A stretch of 64,000 bases of DNA from Ascaris suum (Eukaryota > Nematoda > Chromadorea > Rhabditida > Ascarididae). The stretch lies in NCBI GenBank assembly GCA_013433145.1, contig CM024168.1, positions 17,003,868-17,067,867 on the forward strand, read 5' to 3'. Positions 27,601 to 39,148 of this stretch are shown piece after piece. Numbering within the stretch: position 1 is the first letter of the stretch; each line of letters begins with the position of its first letter. A program made the translations under genes and the position numbers. The notes beneath the pieces are model-generated. The model was not told where the DNA came from and made no database searches. It was given only the letters and a program-made list of their open reading frames with translations.

Positions 27601-29088
27601 AAGAAAATATTCGCTTATGATAAAGTGAATTGGAAAATGTGTTCAATTGTATCGAGCAGGTGTAATATACCTGCTCGAAAATCATTGTTGATGATGGATG
27701 AACGTTTGAAAAGGTAAAAGAATATCGCAACCTGATCAGAGGTCACTTTTTTCTTGCTGTATTTGCAGATATGAGGCATTTACTAGTACCGCTACGAAAT
27801 TCACATTCGTTGATCACACAATTGAAACAAAACATCGATTATACTGGTTGGACACTTGCTGCACTTTCACGGCCTAGAACCAACAACGGATCGGTAGCTG
27901 GCAACGATGCACTTGATCAATTTGCAGCTGTCACTAAGCAGGTCATTTTTTTGCCTCTCTTCAATTTCATTTTTCACCTGCAAAGAATCATATTTTGGAA
28001 GAGTGTTACTATTGTAATTGTTATCATTACTGTTATTATAAATTATTAGAAGTATTATTATAATTAATATTATTACCACTACTGTTATTTTTATAATTAT
28101 ATTACCAACTTATTATCAACTTGTTTCCGTCTTTATAATTTTTTTTTCTCTCCAATAAATGGAGCCTTCAGATATACGTCCATTCTGGAAGAATAATGCG
28201 TCATAAGCCCTATAGGAATGATCGTATATTATAGCATGCTAGACGCGGTAACGTTCAATACGTCATATTAACCGTACCAAATTATATAGGAATTCATAAA
28301 TTTGTGTTGAAAGTTATTTAGTATAGACCTGAAATAGACGACTATATTATGCATTTCATAGTTTCCGTTCTGCATTAGCTTGATCTTTTTTTTTGCTTTT
28401 GGATTAATATCTCATGAATGGACATAGATTTATGATCGATATTTTCGGCCGTCTCTTATCAGGATCCTGTCGTCGATATCAGTTAATAATATTTCAGTTA
28501 CCTATCGATTGTCATAAGTTAGTACAATGGGCGCTAACAGTGACACCATCATCTGCAATTCGTTTTCTAACCACTTCTCAGAGAGATATCGCGGATAGCT
28601 CTATCGACTCATCCGGCTATATATCCTATGGCACTGATTTTCTAGGGTAATTGAAATTTTTACTTTCTTGCAAATATTCTCTTTCTTGTTGGAAAATATT
28701 TTTTACTTCATTGAAGAAAAATTTCGTTCAGCTGAAAATTACCGTCGGAAATACTTTTTGTTTATTCGTAAAAATAGCTATTTTTAATTTTTAAAAAAAT
28801 TTTACCGAATAATAAAATGAGGTTGAACTTCGTGAAAAATTGATAGTTGAACTCACGTGATCATAATAATATTGCATGAAAGTTATTTAGATCTTTGAAT
28901 CTAATAGAACAAGTGATCCACAAGAGAGTATAAAGCAGAAATCTGCTAACTATGAAGGAGGGGAAGATCTAGGAAAACGTGCTTCACTTGCAGCTATCGA
29001 GTTAACGCTTCACTTTAAAGATTCCTTGCAAGTTTTACTGACAGCATCATTTTCATCGTTTTCTTTAATCGTGTTTGCAGTTTGATAG

Positions 29089-29153
<65 letters not shown>

Positions 29154-32100
29154 ATATGCTTCAGGCTACCATCAGTGGACAGCTCCGACGAATCGAAGCG
29201 TCATTCAACTACATCAACATTGTCGACGGCCACTGCAACCAGTTCAACTGATTTCCAAGCAGCTCCGCCTATTCTGCTTGCAAAGGCTCCTTCAGATGTG
29301 ACGTTGAATGGAGCCGTCAACGGTGGCACCGAGAAACCGGCAAGTAGCCGACAAACCTGCAACGATAAACCCAACAGGACTACATTTTCTGACACACAAT
29401 CGTTGATGTCACGATCAATGAGTTCTGCTGGAGAGGGTCGAGTTATGGAGGAGGACGACCTCGAATCGGTGATAAGTGATCGTGACAGCTTATATCAGGT
29501 AAGGAAGTGCCTTACTGTTTAAGCTTTAAGTTAAAATTTTCCTTAAGAAAAAAGTCCTGTTGATTTGCATCGCTCCTGTTTTATTGCCATTGACCGTTCG
29601 CTTAGCATTCCGAATGCCTTCTTTTGGCGATTTTTTTTTCCGCAATTCAGGTGCCTTTTAGCGAAGTGAACAATTTACCCTTTTGCTGTGAAGATATCGT
29701 AAAATGTAGTTGACAGCGTTAGCCATTTCTTCCATAACTGTCATCAAATATTTTCCACCTCCAGTGTAATGAGCACGTTTTGCTCATTGGGTAAAGCTTC
29801 CGACCGTTTTTATGCACTACCTCGAAATTTGCATACAACATAAATTTTCAGGCAAAATTTGCCAAATTTAGCCGCTGTGACCTGCATTCTCCGCTGATTT
29901 CTTCTTTCTAATTTCCAAGCTTATCCATAATTTCGAAAGGAATTCCAAACATTATAAGTGTGAGAAATTTTGCTGTTATTTTTGGCTGATCTGATGGCAC
30001 TTTGCAATCGAATGGATCCGAGAAACGAATGTCTTTGCAAGGTTTGTATGAGCTATTGATACGGTAAAAATATAAACATGCTGGGGCGTGCTTTTTATTA
30101 CATGTGGGTTGTTGCGAAGATGAGCGTTTCGTGAGCAAATAACATTTCATATATTTTAGAGGTTGGCACCATATATTTTTAAAAAAGCAAATGTTGCCAG
30201 GTGTTTTTTGTGAGGGGGGGGGGGGGAGCGGGGAGAGACCGACCGTTCGCGCAACTCCTTAATCAAAGAGCCCACTTTTAGCCATGTCTCACTGGTTTGT
30301 TTTGCGGGTTAAATATGTGTAGGCAAATTCTTCAACACATTTAAGTATCTGCAGTCCAGATAGAAAACCAGTGGAACGAGATGGGAGGAGAGTCATTTTA
30401 TATTGCCATGGCTTCTGTAGATGGTGGCCTGAAACTAAGGGTCATCATATGCGGACACGCAAGTGATAAACGCATTCATGCCCGTATACTTATATCTTAA
30501 ATGTCGCTGATATTTGCATATTTTTGTCTTGCATTTTGTTAGATATTTTCGCCATTATCTCAAATATTTGCATTTCATAAAATAGGCGTTAAAATCTGGA
30601 GTAATTATTTCTGCAGGATTATGCGCTAGCTGGTGAAGAGTCGAGCACAATGCCACGAAGGAGACTTATGACAAGTGTGCCTCCGACTCCACAACTCAGC
30701 TCCGAGGTTTGTTGCAGTTCTTAGTGAGAAGTTGTTTTGTAAATCTTAAGCGCCTACGTATTTTTATTATTTTGTTGAATAGAGCGAATCACTAAGCTAG
30801 TATATGTGGCACTCGAATCTAATATATTCTTCGCTGTTTATCCAGTACTACTTTGAAGAAACCTCTTTATAAAAGTTTGCGATGCCATAAACGTAAATAA
30901 AACTTTGAACCGTTTTATCGCATAAGCAGCATTCTCCGCAGGAAAATTTACGGCTAAGCGCGACTTTAATGCGGATTCGGTTATAAAAAATTGAGGCTGT
31001 AGGAACAGGTTGACGAGAGAGAGAGAGAGAGAGAGAGAGATAGAAGATATCGCCATGAGAGGAAGGGAGAGATAGAAGATGATAGATGTCACCATCTTAT
31101 CAGCCTATTTTATTCTCATCTCACTCTGCATTCTTCCATAAGTTCCCAACCATTTGTAATCTATTCCTCGTAAGACCTCATATGCAATATTGTATTCTTT
31201 CGTCCAATGTTTGATAGTATGCCATTGAATGGTAAAACGTTTCAGGTGTTGTTTCGATCCTCAACATAAACATATTCTATGCGAAATAATATTTTTAAAG
31301 AAGGTTATAATATTACAAAGCGCATTTCAAATGAGGCCTTCCTTGTCGATTGAATTATTTCGCTATTATTTGCATTTGGAAGACTTTTCACTTAATAAAA
31401 TCTTGAACTAGGTAAACCAAGGTATAGGTGCATAGATTTGGTCGATAGATTTGCAGAACTTCATCAGATTTTATTAGTTAAACTGACTATCGATAAATCG
31501 GCAGAATATGATATGCTCGAGGTTGAAAGAAACATGCATGGTTCTTCTTTTAAACCTCCATTCAATTACCATGCCAAGTGGCTGGAGCTCTTCTAAAGTC
31601 ATTCTAAAGAGTTGGTCAATCCGTCATTCCCGATTACATCCATCCATCTGTGCAATCTTCTTATAGCGTCGAGTGTATTGACTTAGCATAAACCTCACAT
31701 GAAGTAATGTTATGTGTAAATTTAGGTTGTAAATGCTTTATCGGAGGAAGATCGGCAACTGTTACGATTTTATTCGCCACAGTTGGATACGCACACTGAA
31801 TTCCTCTCGAAGGCAATCGAGGAATTCCTTACTGTCGTTGAGGAACAGCTCCCGCCTAGAGAATTCGTTCAGAAAGGCAAATTGGTATGCACCGATTTGG
31901 TTTATTTTATCGCTTATCGATTTATTGATTTTTTTAAATGTAACTCTCGACTTATCTCGTTTCTGCTTTAACAAAAAAAAAATTGATTAATCAATCGATG
32001 AATGGGCCTGATCTGGTTTATTAATTGCAACTTTCGAAGGCGCACTTAAGTTCTTCTCGAGTAAAAACTGAATTTTGAACCCACTTTGCACTTCTTTTTT

Positions 32101-35100
32101 TTTTAAATCCACAAATATCTTCGCCTTCAGTTCAAATTTCGAAAGTTACGTAACAGTGATCAAATATCTGGATGCTATTAATTCCAGGTATGATCCAATA
32201 TTAGTTTTAATGAGTTCTAATTCTGATAGTAAAGAAAACGCAGGTAACCTGCACATAGAATTAAAAAATGTACTCTCAAGTGTCAATTTTATTAGTGCAT
32301 CAGTTCGTAGATCACTTGAGCAACTTCTATGCTGTTCCGTATGCGGACCTTCTTTACTCGTTTGACTGGGATAAAATTTGCTATCAAAATAGTTAGTGGC
32401 AATGATAATCATTCAGAATTCCATTTGGTCATGAATTAACCGAAGATTTTGATTTGCAACCAAAAAGTGACTAATCGATATTTCCGGATCGATAAAAATT
32501 TCCGGTTCCTAAGTGAAATTCTGTCAAAAGATATTTCTCACAAGAATGGCATGAAAGCTTCTTTAACCATAATAGTCAAGCTTCATGTTAGTTTATTTCA
32601 ACGGCAACAGCAGATGAATACTGAAGTGGAAACAGTTAAGATGGATGCAACTAAAATGAGGTAGACGACAGTACAAGGATCATCACCGAATGAGGTTTTG
32701 ATGGAATGAGAGACGATGGACCTTCCTTGGAAAAATCTGGAAGTTGAAACTTGATAACTGAAAACAAAAGTGAGGCAAGAGTGTGGCATGAAGGATGAAG
32801 TCTTAGGATGAAAAGTATCACATAAGTTCCAACACAGTGCTAATTGTGAAATTTCAATCTCGCAACGACCGTAAGGGCAGACGTGAAATTCCTCTTCCTT
32901 GATATTTAATTGTTGGCGATGAGTCTATCTCTATGGCGGATTAATTATTAAAAGGCTCGTCGACCTTCATATATTGTCCTCCTCTGTTTCAGAATAGCCT
33001 ATATGATCCGAGAGAATCGTGTTCTGAGCACAAATCTCTTTTGAGTAAGTATTCACGCGGAAGTAGTGATTTCGAGATCTTTGCATTCAGAAGTTTCATT
33101 AGCTTTTTTTCTGCGTTCAAGATGCACTAATCTTATTGATTGTTCCGCATGAAACACGAATTTCATTCAATATTTGATGATGTGGCCTAAAAGAATCCAC
33201 CGGCACCCGTGTCTACGGCATTATCTGATGGATTCTACGACATCGATACATTTTAAACTTGCTTATGGCACTAGTAGATCCATGATGGTGGTCCCACCCT
33301 GTTTCATTCCTCAACTCCTTATTCTTTTGATTTTTACTTAAGTGATTGATAGAGATCTGCGTCCGCTTGCATCCATATTCGCTTACACTAGCATATTCGG
33401 CGTCGAAATGCATCAATCACCAATGACGCAATTTGAGAAAAGGCGAAGAAGGCTTCTCCTTCACCTTAGCTAATTTTATGTTTTTTTTTCAATATTACGA
33501 GCACTAATTTTCAAAAAGAGTTTCTCTGATGACCATCCGTGATTATCACAATTTTATTTGATTTAAAATCTACTCCCCTTAGTATGCTTTCATTTTTTTT
33601 TAAATTAAGAGTGTTGTTTCATGAGAAATTCATGCTTAACCATGCAACTTTCTAAGATTTCAATTTCAATTTTCAACAAATTTCAGTAAATTTTGCAGGA
33701 CCACCCAGATGTCAATGCTTCTTACTAATGCTCATAATTCCACATTATTTCAATTCGAACAATGCTATATAGTAGCCAAAGTAGTAATAATGCATCAGTA
33801 AAACCCTATAAAAAACCTTTCCCTCATTGCCAAGAAGCGATTGTTGTAAAAAATATATATATATTAGAAGAATATGAGAGGCTTTCATTAGCTCTCTCTC
33901 TCTATTCTAATTGCAACTGCATGCATTGATTGAATCTATTGCCATTAGGTTTTACAAATTCGAGAGCCAAGTTGTAACACTTTAATGAATCAACAGCTAT
34001 CTGCATAATAATGAGCGGTACATATTTCCGGTATGCCATATGCAAATAGTGAAAACAAATAATTAGTTTTGAATTGAATGTTTCTTCATTCGTCTTGCAT
34101 ATTTACTTCCGCTCAGGTCTACACCTTTTAAATGCACTCTTCGAGGCTGGCTATTCATCCAGCTCATTGATCATGAACCAGTTCATGAACTCCAACTCTT
34201 CTCCATATATTTCCTTATAATAGCCGCATCGTCCATCCCTTCATAATTGCAGACTAATCGCTCATTTGCCGTTTAACCTTTGAGAAAACCACGCACGTCA
34301 CTTCTTTTCCTTTCATCTCATTTTATCAAGATAGACTAGTCGTATTTTATGGTTTGCTGTTATTTCCAATTTTGAGGCATAAAGTCTACCTGATCGCTTT
34401 GTATACTCTCTTCTGCTGGTGCGCCATCGTCATTGACAACGCTGCTATGACTAGTTTCTCCATCCTGGATATTTCTATGAATTCCTCAGTAGTTTTATCT
34501 CTTTCAAAAATGATTTCTTAGCGAGAATCGGAATGGGCGAAGCTATTCATCAAGCAATCACTCTAGCATGAATTGAGGGGAAATAGGCTAATTGAGCCTT
34601 AATCGATATGATGAAAAAATTGGCTCAACACTTCACTCAGGGGGAAATTGATAATAAACGTTCCAGCATCATAACGTTATAAAATATATTTCAGGAGTTG
34701 CGGGGTCATTAAGCGACCAAAAATATTCAGCAAAAAAATCTCAATTGCGATCGAAAAACAGCCAAAAAAAAAGTTAAAGTCAAAATTCGGTTGATCGGCG
34801 AGAAAAAAAGATCACATCGTTTCTGTACAAAAAAAAAAACCCGGTTAGATGCGATGCACATATGTGTTGCTACTGCATAAATTGTTTAAAGAATTTTAGA
34901 CGGCTATGTTTATTTTTATTAAATTTATATTTTCATTAAATTACTTCATTAAAATTTAAATCTTTGCAAAGAAAAACGTAATTTTTTCATGATTGATTTT
35001 AATTTTGCAGATAATTCTTGCTGCACATAAATTGATCTATATTGGTGATAGCATCGCACAATGTGTTATGGCGCAAACACTAAGTATCGAAGTGCGACGT

Positions 35101-35679
35101 GCAGCTGATCGGCTTTGTTGTGTGCTCAAAAATTGTGTGCAAGCAACGAAGCTTGCAGCAGATCAGGTACATTTTTTAACCTTTTTAGTGCCACTTATAT
35201 GTATTAGGAGCGTTCAAAGAAGTAATATAGGTGTAATTAAAGTAAACCGATGATGACAGCCGTTTTATGAGCTTTCATGCAAATCTTGTCATAGATTGCT
35301 CATTATTTTTTCACCTCATTTCGGTCAGCCCGGAAAAATGGAGGGCTGATCTGAAACCGTGTAGCTTCACTCATATTGAGCACAAGCGTTCTTTAAATAA
35401 ATCTATGCCCTAGAATACTCTATGCATTTATTCGTAGCACCCTAAATCTGTGGAATTTCATATGGAAATTCCTCATTATTATAAATATTTCTTATATTTC
35501 TTTTCTCTTTCATTGTCTGTTTTTTTTTTCGTAAATTATTTTTGCCCCTTTCTTAATGGATATTATTTATTCGATTTTAGTATCCACTGGTTTCCGCTGT
35601 ACAATCAATGGTCGATTCGATAGTGACGGTTTCGCATGCTGCTCACGATTTGAAACTACTGGTTAAACAATGTTGTTAA
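12571..35679 (+). CDS. Cas-family (p130Cas/BCAR1/NEDD9-like) scaffold
   Basis: Cas proteins are docking scaffolds at cell-matrix adhesions that link FAK/Src kinases to Crk-type adaptors. Exons: 12571-12689, 14886-15094, 15757-16010, 19972-20133, 20537-20742, 22085-22201, 25269-25404, 27005-27158, 27769-27941, 28498-28646, 29165-29498, 30617-30706, 31726-31884, 35011-35166 and 35581-35679. All junctions are GT-AG and phase-matched, giving about 838 residues. Visible in order are a proline-rich start (PPPPPRRKY), YDKP near residue 89, YDHP near 217, a Ser/Thr-rich stretch, a helical region (about 356-560) and a C-terminal domain (702-838) that includes IILAAHKLIYIGD. Vertebrate family members read ILSAHKLVFIGD there. 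No SH3 was seen. The start is uncertain: exon 1 rests on phase match and proline content only, ATG 14899 directly follows an acceptor and could begin a shorter form of 794 residues, and more exons may lie upstream. A further optional exon near 13,936 is also phase-compatible. Confidence 0.8.
13811..14137 (+). other. Unassigned ORF inside the Cas-like gene
   Basis: A 108-codon open frame lies in the intron between 12,690 and 14,885. Its second half (from MKANTIQWYRTLEVF to the stop) has coding-like composition and follows a TTGTAG acceptor near 13,935. In another frame the same acceptor opens a peptide beginning MFELFCRHESKYYSM that is phase-compatible with both neighbouring Cas exons, using a weak donor GTGAAA. 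It could be an optional exon, a decayed gene or chance. No family is recognised. Confidence 0.25.
18537..19026 (+). mobile_element. 3' remnant of an RTE-like non-LTR retrotransposon
   Basis: One frame from 18,537 to 18,881 gives 115 codons recognisable as the C-terminal tail of an RTE/Jockey-type LINE polyprotein. Markers are KRTERIMTGIKL, WVKRITEW, GKRSRGRPVTR, TNWIRKALNRDKWKRYEE and a terminal stop. Four internal TGA codons break it, with no frameshift. The 5' end is abruptly truncated, as usual for LINE copies. The 3' part runs through a GC-richer segment to short GAAC/GAAT repeats near 19,005-19,026, resembling an RTE tail. It lies in the 16,011-19,971 intron in the same orientation as the gene. 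Confidence 0.8.
19687..19796. repeat. Diverged tandem duplication
   Basis: GGGACAAATAAAC followed by a TTCAGT..AT.CGCAT-like phrase occurs at 19,687-19,726 and again at 19,759-19,796, about 72 bases apart. It lies in an intron of the Cas-like gene. Confidence 0.7.
22848..23002. repeat. Imperfect ATT trinucleotide array
   Basis: About 150 bases are dominated by ATT/TTA triplets with point differences, in the intron between 22,202 and 25,268. A smaller related tract lies at 28,016-28,110. Confidence 0.85.
24750..24915. repeat. 27-bp minisatellite, about six copies
   Basis: A 27-base unit (core CTATGGGAAGATATTTCGCT) repeats about six times with a few substitutions. Because the unit is a multiple of three, one frame reads MGRYFAIFS over and over. 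It sits in a Cas-like gene intron with no phase-matched splice sites, so it is not treated as coding. Confidence 0.85.
25505..25777. repeat. Dispersed duplicate of about 65 bp
   Basis: Segments at 25,505-25,569 and 25,712-25,777 share CACCATATTAAAAAGAGTA and the following GTTGTATTT..CAT, with scattered differences, in the same orientation within one intron. Confidence 0.75.
27652..27678. repeat. 10-bp perfect hairpin
   Basis: TCGAGCAGGT and ACCTGCTCGA flank a 7-base loop, about 90 bases upstream of the exon at 27,769. Confidence 0.8.
29090..29150. repeat. AT microsatellite abutting a splice acceptor
   Basis: About 30 AT units end 14 bases before the acceptor of the 29,165 exon of the Cas-like gene, replacing most of a normal pyrimidine tract. 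The frame stays open through it, giving a false Ile-Tyr N-terminus. Confidence 0.95.
31016..31040. repeat. GA microsatellite
   Basis: A run of GA dinucleotides in the intron between 30,707 and 31,725. Confidence 0.9.
31726..35679 (+). other. Cas-family C-terminal domain (exons 13-15)
   Basis: Three phase-0 exons encode EEDRQLLRFYSPQLDTH, QLPPREFVQKGKL, IILAAHKLIYIGD, LKNCVQATKLAADQ and YPLVSAVQSMVDSI, ending in KQCC and TAA. These align in order with the vertebrate Cas C-terminus (RQLLLFY, QPPKIFV, ILSAHKLVFIGD, a Lys-Ala-Ala segment before YPS). This FAT-like helical domain mediates dimerisation and binding to SH2D3/BCAR3-type partners and helps adhesion targeting. It is the firmest homology evidence for the gene. 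Confidence 0.88.
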
Positions 35680-38600
35680 GCATATGATATTGTATGAATT
35701 TCTTATATGAAAATATATCACATTTCTATCCATAAAGTGATGCCTTATGGATATTCCAACCATTTTTTTTCGCATTAGAAAAATTAAAATAATTTCTTCT
35801 GAATTGCTTTTTCATTTTTTTTAACGAAATCTTTTAATTTCCTGTCCTCGGCAAAAAAAAAAAAAATTCAGAAATATACGTAAAAAATTATTTCCGATTT
35901 TCTCTCATAATCTACTAAATAATTTTTTAATGAAATTTTTCCGCAATTTTTTAAATCCTAATTTCGAAATTATATTAATCGAACACGACTCTAACGTAAG
36001 ATGAACAATCTAGCCAGTAGTATCTTATTTCATGGAGTATTTCACCGTCGGATTCCATTGACCGTTCTCTTTTCGTCGTCTCATAAAATTGTATAACTTG
36101 GAGACCTCTTATTTGTTCACATATTCTCCACAAACGTTGCAATTGTTCAAGTCCTCAATCTATTATAGTAATCTTGAGGGGCGCATGCTTAAATCATCTA
36201 ACATTTTCATGGCTTAAAAGATTTCTTCATCGATTATAGGCGTACTCGGTTTCGAGTTTTTTTTTTCCAGCTGTCAGTAAGAAATAAATTGTTTGCAAAC
36301 TTTACATGTTATTTATTTGCATATGCAATCATATTTATGTATTTGATTTACGCAGCGAACGTTTATTTGTATCTGAATTTCATTGAAAAATGTGCATTCT
36401 GCATGATTGAGTGAATATTTTGTTCGTTTTCTTCTTGAAATTTGCATAGAACATTATTAGTGCCTCATTCTTGCATTGATGTCACATCGATATATGATCA
36501 ATTTTTTTTTCCATATTTTTCATTTATTTTTTTAATTTTTTCTTCAAAATTTGTGATGTTTAAAAACAATAAATAAATATTAACTAATTAGAGTTTATCA
36601 TAATCTACAAATTTGCTTAACAATTCAAAATGTCGCCATATTTCGTCGTTGGGATCTTCTCTTTCTTTTGTCATGTTATTCACTCGTCAAACTGTCTCCC
36701 GTCACAATGTTTTGGAGTTTGAATGTTGGAGTCGTTCCGTCGTTGGTTAGACGTCAAGATCGTCCCATCGTTTTTCCAGCTATAAATAGTTTTTAGCAGT
36801 AACGTTAGACTGAGGAATATCATGCAAATGATTGTAGTATATCAGCAGTTCACTTGAAAACCAGCTCGCAATGTGTAGGGTGGCGTAGAAGTAGCAATCG
36901 TGAAAGTTAAGGATTTTCAAGGCTATCAAATTAAGAAGAAACTGGCACAAGACGCAAAAGCATGACGAAGATATCGGTCGTGGAACAACGCAGTGCTAGT
37001 TCTGAAACATACTGTGTATTTTGTTAAGAAATGCTTCACTGTGGAAGCTGGGGGTGCTTTATTGCCGAAGATGAGGGAAAGAATGCGTTTATGTGCAATG
37101 ATGCGATGGCTTCATAACTTATTGAGAGATTTTCATAGCTATAGCTGGTTATTAGTTGTCATAAGAAATTATGCGTTGAAAATCTTCTTAAATAAGGTCG
37201 TCCACCTCTAAATTTGATAGAGCACTCATTAAAAGCGAAACACCGCTTAAAAAAGGACATTATTGCTAAAGATATTACGGAGAAATATGTTTGATTGGAT
37301 CGATCCCAGATATTCTAGAAACAGATGCACATCCTGGATTTCATAGATCAATTTCTTTCGTTGCTCCTGAAGTTTCTGGAAATTCTGGATGAAGTCCTAG
37401 ATCATTTCCTCAGATCACATAAAAGATGGATGTCATTATCGATTGGTTTAAAGACCCTTTATTTGTAATCGAAAAGAATGAATAAATCAAAGAAACATTT
37501 GAATGATAGAATGCAAGCGAAAAATTCCATACATATTTTGTTGTATTGCGATGTTGGATTAACACCACATATCAAAACGATGATAGACTCTTTGATTAAT
37601 TCACCAAAAACCCTTTTTAAATAAAAACTATATTTGCATGATTGTTCCGTTCATCTTATACATAAATAAATAAAAAAATAATTCCAGGTAAAAAAGCACC
37701 TTAAATAACTAACTATTTTGTCAATGTCATACTTGAAGGAATTTTAAAAATTTGTTTTATTTTTTCGATGCTTAATTGAGGAAAAACGCATAAGTATATG
37801 TAAAATGACGGTTAGTGCTATTATTATAAATAAGTTCGTATAGAGTTTTTCATTATGAGTATTGCTTTGCATTTTATATGAATGCAAATATTATACAATA
37901 ATATCTTATGCATTAATTTTTTTCTATAGTCTTGAAGGTCTCTTCTATCTGACCTTTTAACATAGGCCTTGATGGAAATTATGACATAACTTTTTTTGTT
38001 ATGACTTAGAATTGATTAATTGTTTAAAAAGTGACGATCTACCTTTAGCAAAATGACAAAATATAACTTGAAAGAGAAGGGTAGTAGATTAGTGGATAAC
38101 CAATATACCACCAAGGTGGAGCAAAATGTCGCTCAAGTTTTCGAGCATATAGCTGCCAAGTGGAGTAGGCCTTCCATTCGGTTATATGCGTTGTTTACCG
38201 GCCATTGCTCTGGCGTACATTGTTGCGCAATCGACGCACATCTTTTGGCGCTCAGTTTGTCGGGTAGCTTATGACGATTGTCGTGACGAAATTATTGCAG
38301 TTCTTTCGTGAGAATACGAGAGAGAGACAAACAGACAGACAGCTCTCTCTCTTTCTCATTACAAGACGGCAAAGTTGGCCAAGATGGCCATGACGATTGC
38401 GTCTTTGTCGTTGAAAAAAAATGAAAATCCGACGTTTCTGTCTATGCGGCAACCAATCAGCACATTGGACCACACCCATCGACGCCTCAGTTGACGATCT
38501 ATGTTTACGATCACTGTATCGCTCGTTCACGCATGTTACGGTGTTTTCTGCACTAAACTGGTTTGTATTTATTGTCTATTTTATAAATATTATTACATAA

Positions 38601-39148
38601 TGTTGCAAAAATATAAAAAAGAACTTGTTTATTTTTTAAGTATAGTAGAAAATGAAGGCTGCTTGACATATATTTGTTTTGGATCTTCAAGAGTATTATC
38701 CTACATGGCTCTATTCTTTGAGATGAAATATTTTTAATTGCTATAGATGTTCATTTTCTTTACTCCCTCCCAGACTTGTCGACTCTCTTCTATTTGATTT
38801 GTTGACGAGACAATTTTAAGAAAACAGCCACTCCTTTAGGTTGTATTTCTAAGTCAAAAAATATGAAAAAACGACGTTTTAGAGATAGTAGATTATTTGA
38901 CGTATAGCTATGAAGCAAATATGTACGTAAGCATTTCTACAATTTGATTGATAAAATCACCGGAAATATTTTTTTTCTTATCACAAAGTTGATTTGTTTA
39001 TTTCATATAATCAAATTTATTTTAATTAGCGATTATAAGGATAGCATCTTATCAGTGCTTTTAGTTAAATATAATTCCTCTTATTCAGATGAGTTGATAA
39101 ACGTCCGATGAAAAGAGCCTCGAAGCGAATTTAATAACAACAGCAACA
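35680..39148. other. Spacer between the Cas-like and F-box-like genes
   Basis: No exon chain was found. AATAAA-type signals occur near 36,568. Open frames at 36,993-37,211 and 38,053-38,274 have no recognised family. At 38,310-38,360 a GA tract and a CT tract flank CAGA repeats and can pair. The CCACACCC stretch near 38,470 and the somewhat GC-richer DNA at 38,050-38,530 might belong to the promoter of the downstream gene; that is inference. Confidence 0.5.
39087..39088 (+). promoter_or_regulatory. Possible trans-splice acceptor
   Basis: TCTTATTCAG precedes a short leader of about 60 bases and the ATG at 39,149. Nematode messages often receive a spliced leader at such sites, but no leader gene is visible here. 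Confidence 0.3.

Larger units (their letters stand above)
25269..28646 (+). other. Cas-like serine-rich helical bundle (exons 7-10)
   Basis: These exons encode amphipathic helical sequence, including LSENYRLIEMSAKKMAE, HLSDIKEAVTTIADALDNF and CHKLVQWALTVTPSSAIRFL. Their order and spacing match the four-helix serine-rich domain of Cas proteins, which binds 14-3-3 and other partners. The assignment rests on position and pattern and is weaker than that of the C-terminal domain. Confidence 0.65.

Noticed and set aside
38252..38530. Minus-strand 92-codon ORF rich in Arg
   Set aside because: No splice context or family match; it overlaps GA/CT simple sequence likely upstream of the F-box-like gene.
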